Source of the DNA: Spirodela intermedia
Lineage: Eukaryota; Streptophyta; Magnoliopsida; Alismatales; Araceae
Assembly (NCBI GenBank): GCA_902729315.2
Contig: LR746269.1
Coordinates: 3,172,001 to 3,236,000 of the forward strand
Direction: 5' to 3'
Length of the DNA stretch: 64,000 nt
Shown here: one piece after another, positions 51,463 through 62,200 of the stretch
Position numbering within the stretch: position 1 is the stretch's first letter
Layout of the letters: the number at the start of each line of letters is the position of its first letter
Notes under the pieces: generated by a model
The model's database searches: none
The model's input: the letters and a program-made list of their open reading frames with translations, nothing else
Told to the model about the DNA's origin: nothing
Translations under genes and position numbers: made by a program

Positions 51463-54400
51463 TGATAAGTTTTCATTATCATGAGTTAATAATTAGTAAA
51501 TAATATAGTTTTAGCCCTAACTCATGATAAATAGACTTATATTTGTGTTAAAGTGTGAAAAATTGTTTTCAGTTGATTAATGTGAATTTTTGGGTAATTA
51601 TGTGATTTTACATGAATTTATATGATTTTTATAGTCTTGCTTTTGAGATAAATAAAGAAAAAGAAATACAAAAAAAAAAAAGACAAAACGAGAGGGACCC
51701 ACTGGCCAGTCGAGCTTGCAAGTGGGTCGGAAGCTCAATGGGGAGTAGCTGTGAGCAGGGGCTCGAGCGGCTTGGATTGATAGGGGCACGTGTGCGCCAC
51801 TCCCCTTCCACATCACCGGTGGCCAGCTGACTATGGGGCAAGGAGTGGTCGTACACGCGAGAGGAGGAACTTTGCTTAGAAATCTAACATTAGTATATAT
51901 TCGCCTGAAAAATCAGCCCACAACTGATGTGGGACTAAACCCACGTCACACCTTCCTCAGAAGAGGCGGGCAACTGGCACAGGTTCGAGTCCTTCTAGAG
52001 TCAAAAGTTATATGTTTTATCTGATTATCACGACTTTCCTGTAGATTGCCGGTGAAGGATTAAGTAACGAGAATCACTAGACCATCGACAAAAATCTCGT
52101 CAATGCGATTCACAGAACATTGCTACTAAAATTGTTGAATGATTCGTGATAAAAGGATCACGAATCCATCGAATAAATCATCTTCGGTTGATCGACGAAC
52201 AAGCTATCGTCGAGAAGAGGACAATCCATCTGGAGACAAGTTGCCACCTCCTAAGAGCGTATCGGATGCGATGAAGAGCCTCCTCTTGCTACGTGGACCT
52301 GAGGATGAAACTCCCTAACATGTGCCCCACCTCCATCGGGTGATAGCCGCTAGAGAGCTGCAAATTCATCATTTTTTTGCTCCGCCGGGTGACAGCCGCT
52401 GGAGATGATTTGACGACCCATTTCATTGATCTCTAAACTTCGCAAGGAGATCTAGAGATTGCCCACTGACGTGACTCAGTCGTTGTATGTTAAATCACGC
52501 AAATCTAAAATTTATAAAACTCGAAAATACGAATTTTCGGATATTTAGAAGTATTTCTAAATAAATATATCAATTATAATTCAATAAAAGTTCCAAAAAT
52601 AGCGGTAATTTCCCAGGTCGATCACAGGAATGTAATATAATATTTTGTAATTATTCAGAGTTTTTCTCAATGAATACGATTTTCTATGAATTTTATACTA
52701 GGAAATAAAAAGGAAATATATTTAAAATTCACGAAAATAAAGAGGAAATAAGGGTGCGGACGACAGGATGACGTCAGCGCCCTGCAAACGTGAATCGGGC
52801 GGAAATAGAGTTCTGCCTGGCGATTCTTACGTAAGCGATTACAAATGATTTAATTAATCAAATTAAGATCTGTAAAAGCCGGAAGAATCGTAATTGAACG
52901 AAGTATAGTTTGGTAAATTAAAATCACACAAATTATCACTAAATGAAGTGGAAATTAAATTGAAAGCAGGAAAACAGAGTTCCGGCGTCGCGACGGCGAT
53001 GCGTCGACGATGCACCGGAATCCTGAGCGTTCGGGAGGATCGTCGTGTAGTGTCCACGGCCTCAAAGGCTCTCCTTGGACAAAGACGACATGGGCAATCT
53101 CTAGATCTTCTCGCGAAGTCTAGAGATCAATGAAGTGGGTCGTCGATTCGTCTCCGGCGGCTGTCACCTGGCGGAGCGGAAAAACGGCGACTTTGCGGCT
53201 CTCTGGCGGCTGTCACCCGACGGAGAGGCGCTGGATAAAGGTGGGGCGCGTGTCAGGGAGCTTCATCCTCAGGTCCGCGCAGCAAGAGGAGGCTCTTCAT
53301 CGCATCTGGTATGCTCTCAGGAGGTGGCGACTGGTCTCCCGGCGGATCGTCCTCTTCCCGATGACGGCTTGTTCGTCGATCAATCGGAGATGATTTACTC
53401 GATGGATTCGCGATCTTTTTATCGCGAATCGTTCAGCAATTTTAGTAGCAATGCTCCGCGAATCGCGTTGACGAGATTTTCGCCGATGATCTAGCGATTC
53501 TCGTTGCTTAATCCTTCACCGGCGATCTGCAAGAAAGTCGTAATAATCAGATAAAAATATATGAATTTTGACTCTGGGAGGATTCGAACCTGCGCTGGTC
53601 GCCCGCCTCTTCTGAGGAAGGTGTGACGGGAGTTTAGTCCCACATCGGTTGTACGCCGATTTTTCGGGCGAATATATAGCAATGTTAGCTTCCTGACAAA
53701 GTCCCTTCTCTTGCGTGTATGACCACTCCTTGCCCCACAGCCGGCTGGCCACCGGTGACGTGGAAGGGGAGTGGCGTACGCGTGCCCTGTCGGCCTCCAA
53801 GCCAAGCCGCTCGAGCCCTTGCTCGCGGCTTACTCCCCGACTGTGCTTCCGACCCGCTTGCGGGTCCCCCTATTTTTGTTTCTTGTTCTTGTTCTTCATT
53901 TATCTCAAAAGTAAGACTGTAAAAATCGTATAAAATCACATAATTACCCAAAAATTAACGTTAATCAATTGAAAACCAAAAATCATTCTTTAACACAAAT
54001 ATAAGTCTATTTATCATGAGTTAAGGCTAAAACTATAATGTTTACTAATTATTAACTCATGATAATGAAGACTTATCACCCACGTTGTCTTTGTTCAAGG
54101 AGAGCCTTAGAAGCCGTGGACACTACACAACGATCCTCCCGAACACTTAGGATTTCGGTGCATCGCCGTATCGCCGTTGCGATGCCGGAACTCTATTTTC
54201 TTGCTTTCAACTTACTTTATGCTTCATTTAGTGATAATTTTTATATTTTTAATTTACCAAAATATACTCTATTTAATTATAATTCTTCAAGCTTTTACAA
54301 ATCTTAATTTGATTAATTAAATCATTTGTAATCACATATGTAGGAATCACCAGACGGAACTCTATTTTCGCCCGATTTGCGTTTGTTGGGTGCTGACATC

Positions 54401-54699
54401 ATCTTAACGTCTGCACTCTTATTTTCCTTTTTTGTGAATTTAAAATATATTTCCTTTTCATTTCCTAGTATAAAATTCATAGAAAATCGTATTCATTGAG
54501 AAAAATTCTGAATAATTACCAGATATTATATTAAATTCTTGTGACTGATCAAGAAAATTATCGCTATTTTTGGAAGTTTTATTGAATTATAATTGATATA
54601 TTTGTTCAGAAATACTTTTAAATATCTAAAAAATCGTATTTTCTAATTTTATAAATTTTAGATTTGCGTGATTTAATATATAACGACTGAGTCACGTCA
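51463..54699 (+). mobile_element. Solo LTR (short subfamily) in gag, split by a further insertion
   Basis: The two halves are 51463-52466 and 54084-54699, together about 1.6 kb. The block starts TGATAAGTTTTC and ends GAGTCACGTCA, so its sense strand is plus, opposite to its host element. It interrupts the host gag-protease region: host gag sequence encoding YNLNWRNNFSLRNPNN lies just to its left and more gag lies to its right. The flanks are GCTTT (51458-51462) and GCTCC (54700-54704), a 5-bp duplication with two C/T differences. Confidence 0.9.
52467..54078 (-). mobile_element. Youngest-looking solo LTR, nested inside another solo LTR
   Basis: This 1612-bp copy starts TGACGTGACTCAG and ends GACTTATCA. 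It is flanked by perfect CCCAC duplications (52462-52466 and 54079-54083). It keeps many CG dinucleotides that are TG or CA in the other copies. Its insertion into the opposite-orientation solo LTR makes it younger than that LTR and than the Athila-like host. On the sense strand a TATA box (CTATATAT, 53672-53679) is visible. Confidence 0.93.
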
Positions 54700-54704
54700 G
54701 CTCC

Positions 54705-55741
54705 CTATTTCTATTAAAATCGTGAGCTACTTATACTTGTTCTTGCATAGGGTGAAATGGTTGATCTGAATTATAGTATTAAAATTCAAAATAATCATTT
54801 TCACCATACATGGGACATGTACTATTTGAATTAAATTGAGGGTTAAAAGGCTTTATAATATTGTCAATAAGTAAATCATGTTTTTCTAATCTTTGATTAA
54901 TTTGATTAACCTAATTTCGTAAATTAGAATTATTTTGATGATGTAAATCATAAATTCCTCTCTTCTTATCCCTGTCATATAATTCAAAAGAGGCTTGATC
55001 TCTAGAATTTTCACTTAAATTCTCATAAAGACTATAAGTCTCATCAAGGGTTTTCTCTATAAAAGCTTCTCCACATATAAAATAAACTATATTTCTATGT
55101 TATTTTAATAATCCATCATAAAAAAATTTATTGAGCTTCTAGTTGAGTATAGCATAATGAAGACATTTTCTAAGTAAATCTTTGAATTTTTCCCATGTCT
55201 CATGCAAAATTTCTCTTGGTCTTTGAGAAAATCTTTATATATGCTTTCTCATATTTTGAGTTTTTCTTAAGGGACAAAATTTTCGAAGAAAGACTTGTTC
55301 TATGTCTTTCTAGCTAGTTAATTCTCTATCTAATGTGGATAGCTAATGATTAGCTTTGTCGCTAACTGTATGAAGAAATAATTTCATCTTAATAATTTCT
55401 AGTGTAACTTGAGGGAGATTAACTAAATCACAGATCATATGAAATTTTTCTAAGTGCTGATGAGGTTCCTCTAAAGGCAATCCATGAAAATTAAGGAACA
55501 TTTGAAAAATTCTTAGATTTATTTCGAATTTAATAGTGGGTGCTAATGGGACTCTAATATTGGACGTTCTTTCAAATAAATCAGGGGTATAATGATTTTT
55601 CATGGCCATAGGATTGTTCTCAATTTGACCTATACTTCCTTTAGGATCCACCAAAATTAATTTTTCTTTCAAATTTTTAGTTTTGAATGAAATAATGAAA
55701 GGATTTTCTAGCCTTGGATGCCAAGATCTTCTACCATACAT
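54705..55741 (-). pseudogene. Gag remnant of the Athila-like element
   Basis: The frame starting at 55741 gives MYGRRSWHPRLENPFI and, further on, the typical gag core IFQMFLNFHGLPLEEPHQHL and EKFHMICDLVN. It stops at 55343-55345, where the family has a Trp after DKA. The same frame continues beyond the stop as LSTLDRELTS, meets another TAG at 55310-55312 where Trp is also expected, and goes on as KDIEQVFLRKFCPLRKT. The C-terminal part lies left of the inserted solo LTR, at about 51300-51460. Confidence 0.85.
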
Positions 55742-55932
55742 AAAAAATAAATAAATTTGAGGAAAAATTTTAGTAATTGTTACCTTCCTTTAGTATGCTC
55801 CAGTCCTTGCCTTGCTTCTCTTCATTCCTTTTTTTTTCGAAACTTTTCGGTAAGGAGAAAATAAAATAAGAGTTGATTTTGTTTTGTATACTTTAAGAGA
55901 GAAACATAAAAATACTAAATATTAAGTAATAC

Positions 55933-55951
55933 ATCTCCAATAATAGTGCCA
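55933..55951 (-). other. Primer-binding site of the Athila-like element
   Basis: Five bases after the 5' LTR end, the minus strand reads TGGCACTATTATTGGAGAT. The 3' end of plant tRNA-Asp predicts TGGCGCCGTTGCCGGGGAT. Twelve of 19 positions match, and all seven differences are G-to-A or C-to-T. Confidence 0.75.
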
Positions 55952-55956
55952 AAATT

Positions 55957-58900
55957 TGATGTGACTTAGTCGTTGTATAGTAAATCACACAAATTAAAAA
56001 TTTCTAAAACTAGAAAATATTAATTTTCAAATATTTAGAAGTATTTCTGAACAAATATATCAATTATAATTCAATAAAACTTCCAAAAATAATGGTAATT
56101 TTCTAGTCAATCATAGGGATGTAATATAATATTAGGTAATTATTCAGAATTTTCTTCAAAGAATATGATTTTCTATAAATTTTATATTAGTAAATGAAAA
56201 TATAATATATTTAATTTTTACAAAAAAGGAAAATAAGGGTGCAGATGTTAAGATGATGATGTGACTCAGTCGTTGTATATTAAATCACGCAAATATAAAA
56301 TTTATAAAACTAGAAAATACGAATTTTCGGATATTTAGAAGTATTTCTAAATAAATATATCAATTATAATTCAATAAAAATTCCAAAAATAGCGGTAATT
56401 TTCTAGGTCAATTACAGGGATGTAATATAATATCTGGTAATTATTCAGAATTTTTCTCAATGAATAAGATTTTCTTACGAATTTTATACTAGGAAATAAA
56501 AAGGAAATATATTTAAAATTCCAAAAAAAAGAAAATAAGGGTGCGGGCGTCAAGATGACGTCAGCGCCCAGCGAACGCGAATCAGGTGGAAACAGAGTTC
56601 CGCCCGACGATTCTTACGTAAGCGATTACAAACGACTCAATTAATCAAATTAAGATCTGTAAAAGCTGGAAGAATCGTAATTGAATGAAATATAGTTTGG
56701 TAAATTAAAATCACACAAAGTATCACTAAATGAAGCGTAAATTAAATTGAAAGCAGGAAAACAGAGTTTCAGCGTCGCGACGGCGATGCGTCAGCGATGC
56801 ACTGGAATCCTGAGCGTTCGGGAGGATCGTCGTGCAGTGTCCACGGCCTCGAAGGCTCTCCTTGGACAAAGACGATGTGGGCAATCTCTAGATCTTCTCG
56901 CGAAGTCTAGAGATCAATGAAGTGGGTTGTCGAATCGTCTCTAGCGGCTGTCACCCGGCGGAGCGGAAAAACGGCGACTTTGCGGCTCTCCGGCGGTTGT
57001 CACCCGACGGAGAGGAGCTGGATGGAGGTGGGGCGTGTGTCAGGGAGCTTCATCCTCAGGTCCGCGCAGCAAGAGGAGGCTCTTCATCGCATATGGTACG
57101 CTCTCAGGAGGTGGCAACTGGTCTCCCGGCGGATCGTCCTCTTCCCGACGACGGCTTGTTCGTTGTTCAATTGGAGATCATTTACTCGATGGATTCGCGA
57201 TCCTTTTATCGCGAATCGTTCAGCAATTTTAGTAGCAATGCTCTGCGAATCGCGTTGACGAGATTTTCGCCGATGATCCTGTGATTCTCGTTGCTTAATC
57301 CTTCCCCGGCGATCTGCAGGAAAGTCGTGATAATCAGATAAAAATATATTGAATTTTGACTCTGGGAGGATTCGAACCCGCGCCGGTCGCCCGCCTCTTC
57401 TGAGGAAGGTGTGACGGGAGTTTAGTCCCACATCGGTTGTATGCCGATTTTTCGGGCAAATATATAGTCCCACATCCTTGCCCCACAGCCGGCTGGCCAC
57501 TATTGACGTGGAAGGGGAGTGCCGTATGCGTGCCTTGTCGGTCCCCGAACCAAGCTGCTTGCGGGCCCGGCTGGCCGGCGAGTCCCCCTATTTTTGCAAT
57601 TTTTTTATTTTTATTTCTTGTTCTTCATTTGTCTCAAAAGTAAGACTGTAAAAATCGTATAAAATCACATAATTACCCAAAATTTCACGTTAATCAATTG
57701 AAAACCAAAAGTCATTCTTTAACACAAATATAAGTCTATTTATCATGAGTCAAGGCTAAAACTATATTATTTACTAATTATTAACTCATGATAATGAAGA
57801 CTTATCAGATGACATCAATGCTCGACGAAATCAAATCGAGCAAAAATAGAGTTCTACTCAGCGATTCTTATGTAAGCGATTAAAGATGATTTAATTGATC
57901 AAATTAAGATATGTAAAAGTTGAAAAAATCATCATTGAATGAAGTATAGCTTGGTAAATTTAAATCACATAAATTATCATCTAATGAAGTGGAAATTAAG
58001 TTGAAAGCAAGAAACTAAAGTTCTGGTGTCACAGCGGTGATGCGGCAATGATACACTAGAATCTTGAACGTTCGGGAGGATCATTATGCAATGTCCACGG
58101 TCTTGAAGGCTCTCTTTGGACAAGGATGATGTGGACAATCTCTAGATCTCTTTACGAAGTTGAGAGATCAATGAAATGGGTTGTCGAATTGTCCTGGTGG
58201 CTGTCACCTGGTGGAGTGGAAAAATGGTGACTTTATAGCTCTCTGGTGGTTGTCACCTGACAGAGAAGAGCTAGATGAAGGTAGGGCACGTGTTAGGGAA
58301 CTTCATCCTCAGGTCTGTGTAGTAAGAGGAGCCTCTTCATCGAATCTAGTACGCTCTCAAGGGGTGGTGACTCGTCTCCCGGCGGACCGTCCTCTTTCCT
58401 ACAATGGCTTGTTCGTTGATCAATTAGAGATGATTTACTTGATCGATTCGTGATCCTTTTATCACGAATCATTTTGTAATTTTAGTAACAATACTCTGCA
58501 AATCATGTTGATGAGATTTTTGCCGATGATCTAATGATTTTGGTGGCTTAATACTTCACCGACAATTAGGAAAGTCATGATAATTAGATAAAAATATGAA
58601 TTAGGGCTCTAGGAGGATTCAAACTTGTGCTGATTGCTCGCCTATATGAGAGAGATTGAAATAACTAATCTAATGCCCTTATCAAGTGACATCATCATGA
58701 TATATCTCTATTATAAATAAGGGGTATTTTAGGTATTAAAATCTTCGAAGCCTTTCGAAGGAAGATGTGATGTGGGTTTAGTCTCACAACGCTTGTGCGT
58801 CGAAGTTTTGGGTGAATGTATAGTAATATTAGATTTGCAAGTAATGAGTCTCTTTCTCCAGTGTGTATGATCACTCCTTGCCTTACAACCAATTGGCCAT

Positions 58901-59257
58901 CGATGATGTGGAAGGGGAGTGGCGCACATATGCCCCCATTAGTCTTAGCTGCTCGAGCCCTTGCTTGTGGCTCCTCCTTGACTATGCTTTTGACCCACTT
59001 GTGGGCTCAACTGGCTGACGGGTCTGCCCCCGTTTTTCTATATTTTTATTTTTATTTCTTTTTCTTCATTTTATCTGAAAAATAAGACTATAAAAATCAT
59101 ATAAATTCATAAAAAATCACATAATTAGACAAAATTCATGTTAATCAACTAAAAACTAGTTTCATACTTTAACACAAATATAAGCCTTTTAATCATGAGT
59201 TAAGGCTAAAACTATATTATTTATTAATTATTAACTCATGATAATGAAGACTTATTA
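55957..59257 (-). repeat. 5' LTR of the Athila-like element, interrupted
   Basis: The two parts are 55957-56256 and 57813-59257. The LTR starts TGATGTGACTTAG like its partner at 43934, and its last bases are TTA instead of TCA. It is interrupted by a solo LTR of the same family. It belongs to the long subfamily. The two LTRs differ at many positions, mostly transitions, indicating an old insertion. Confidence 0.92.
56257..57807 (-). mobile_element. Solo LTR (short subfamily) nested in the 5' LTR
   Basis: This 1551-bp copy starts TGATGTGACTCAG and ends GACTTATCA. The flanks are perfect GATGA duplications (56252-56256 and 57808-57812), and the host LTR continues on both sides. It is closely similar to the nested copy at 52467-54078. 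It has an internal deletion near 57476 filled with a 12-bp copy of nearby sequence. Confidence 0.93.
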
Positions 59258-59262
59258 CCTAG

Positions 59263-62200
59263 TAATCAGCAACTAACCTTAATGAACTTTGAGTGGCTTT
59301 AAATATAATAAGTCAGCCTAATACATGCCATATTGATTCAATTTATTGTGGGTAGATAGAGTAAAAAGTGGTTAAACACACTAATATGAGAAATATTGAT
59401 AAACTAAATAATTATGTAAAATTTCTTAAAAGGATTCATAATAATCAATAAAAATAACTAATAGCCATTTGATGATAAATGATTGATGAGAAGATGGCTA
59501 TTATGAGCATACCTCATTGAAATGACTCATTCAAGCTCCAATGTAATAGTTGAAAATGTTTCTTTGGAGAGAGGGTTGGTGAGGATCACATGAAATTGTT
59601 TATAAATTTTAATAAAGTTAATAGAAATATATCATTGATTAACATGATCTCTATTAAAGTGATATTTAAATTCTTTGTGCTCAATTCTACATGAAGGGGC
59701 TCTAGGTGATACTTGTAATAAAGTTAGAAAGGCAAGCTATATGAAATCTGTCATGTAAAGAATTTGGCGAAGTTAAGTTTTACTTATATAAAGGAGAATA
59801 TTGAAAATCAATAGGGACCATTGAATAGTGAACATGGGCCAAGGAAAGGTTAACAATTATAAATTTCTATGTTCAACACATATGAGATATTACTATGATA
59901 GTCAAATAAAGTTATTGTATCATCTTAATATATCAATTCATCCAACCAATATGTGTCTACATGCATTAGTTTATATTGACTCAACACCTATTGTGTCACC
60001 ATCAATTTTGATATATAATCTAATCAAAATAGGAACTAACATTATCTTCTTTCAAACTATCAAGAAATTGGCTGAGGAAATTCAACTGGCCAATTTTTTC
60101 ATATTCCTCTTAAAAAGATAGTTATGGTCTATTGAAACTTTGCTTGTTTTTCTTTTGGATCCAATGCTTTGTCTATAATTTTTTTTGCTTGTCTTGAGAA
60201 GGTGCAACCAATCTAAGACACCTAAAGGATGCAGGAAGATGGAAACTTATGAGCTATGACTATGCTGGGTACTAAAGAGTAGAAAATATTGCTCTATGTG
60301 AAGAAGATATCTATGTAGTGCAAATTTCTTGAATTTTGCTTGATCTATGGTTGATGTAGAGCCAAGCTTGGGGGTGAGCAGTGTGAAATTTCTGCTTTTC
60401 TCAAAACATCAGTTCATGATAGGGATAATTAATTTATGGAAGAGCATGTGTAATTCTAAAATGGTGATGATAGATATTAAAAATTAATCTCTTAAAAAAA
60501 AAGGTGAATGATCAACAAAAAAGCGATTCCCCTTAACAAATGCACATAGTATAGTCTGAAATGTGGCTTATCAGCTTATTTTGACACTCTAGGCATTAAA
60601 GGAAATCAGATTAATTGGTGAAATAAAAACAACTTTCCCATTATCCTTAATGATAACATGCACTCTTATCATGCATTTACACTTATTTACTATCATTTAG
60701 TGCATTAAATTGATATAAATAATTTATGTTACCATTTAATTCTTGCATATTTTGATCATTCATGCATAAATATATATTTTGATATTTTGATATTATTTTA
60801 AGATAAAAAAATTTAAAGAATTATGAATGAAATATTTTGATGTGAGTTCTAGAACTTTCTAGAATTTATTCTGGATTTTTTGAAAATTTATGGAATTTCT
60901 TATAATTTGTAGGATTTTATAGATATTTTTAGATATTTTATAGGAATTAATAAAGGCAGAAAATAAAAGAAAATCGAAACAGGCCAGGGCTGGGCCAAAC
61001 CAGGTGGGCCAAGCCAAGTGACTTGACGAGCTGGAATAATAAGAGGCTGGCCATAGAATTGTCAATGGGTTGGTGACAAAAGTGGAATTGATAGGTTAAT
61101 AGTGAAAGTAGAATCGACAGGTTGGCCTGAGACTTACATGGATGTGGTGTACGTGGTGCATGCAATTTCAATGGACTATTGCCGACGTGACATGATCTCT
61201 GATGTTCAATCAAAATCGAATAGAGATCTCCTTTTAAACCCACCCCTATGCAAACATACTCTCTTTTCCTATTTGTTCAAAAACAAATGAGAATTATTGA
61301 CCGACAACCTTTGTTCCATTTCAATGTGTAATAGTTTGGTACCATTGGAAATTTCTTGAAGAGACGATTCAATTGATACAAACTATTCACAATTTGGCTA
61401 GTTATTGAGAATGCAATCTCTGTTGTTGTGGAAATACTTATAAAGTCTTTAATCAGGCACACATTTGATCATTCTAGTGGTAGTCTAGATTAGTGTGAGG
61501 CTTGCCTAATAATTAAGACTAATCTAGATAGATTTATTTCCATTCTACTTGTTTCAACCATCAGATTTAGAGAATTTTACCGTTAATGATATATTTCCTC
61601 ATTTTTCCTCTTTCCAACAACCGATTTTCAATCAATTGGTGATTTTTGTTATCTTCTTTGATCTCATTCTTTAATCCTTATAGTTTTCTTCTTACTTCAT
61701 CAACCAATTTTATTTCAATGGCACGAATCGCATGCTCCTTGTGGATTGACCTCGAACTTGCTGTCATATTTAATCTTTCATAGTTTAATCGGTAAAATTT
61801 GGGTTTATAAATATTTTAATCGATTACGTTTGAGGTATTTCAACAACCCTCAATCATGTTTTATCACTTAACATACTATGAAATAACTTTATTTTACTTT
61901 CCGATAGAGGATTATCTATGGGTTTTCTTTAATTTGTACCAAAGCTATTTCCCCTCTGACTATTTTTTTCTTTAGTTTGAAATTTTCTCAGTAAATCTAG
62001 TTGATTTCTTTCTCGATTATTTATTTGCTGTTCTATCTCTATATATTTTAATGATTGAACGTATTTAGGACTATCTCATTCAGAAATTAGGATTCTGCAA
62101 ATTTATTCCTTAGTTCCCTTTTAGATCTTCCTCACCTTGTTGGTGAAAGGGGGCCAAGTTTTGGAGGGTCTGTTGTAGAGGCCTTCTCCGCTTGATGAAC

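Larger units (their letters stand above)
43934..59257 (-). mobile_element. Athila-like Ty3/gypsy LTR retrotransposon with nested solo LTRs
   Basis: The minus-strand element has a 3' LTR at 43934-45679 (1746 bp) and a 5' LTR at 55957-59257 (1745 bp once the insertion is removed). The PBS lies next to the 5' LTR and a G-rich polypurine tract next to the 3' LTR. The internal order on the minus strand is gag, protease, reverse transcriptase, RNase H, integrase, which is the Ty3/gypsy order. A motif reading GCTGCATGGGAGGCAACCC on the minus strand near 47215-47245, common in Athila-type elements, lies beyond integrase. Without the two inserted blocks the element is about 10.5 kb. Its flanks are ATTAG (43929-43933) and CCTAG (59258-59262), a degraded duplication at best. 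Coding regions are broken by stops and frameshifts, so the copy is dead. Confidence 0.92.

Noticed and set aside
57368-57378. Possible tRNA gene at the GGTTCGAATCC motif
   Set aside because: No acceptor stem, A-box or cloverleaf can be built. The motif recurs in every LTR copy, so it is an LTR feature.
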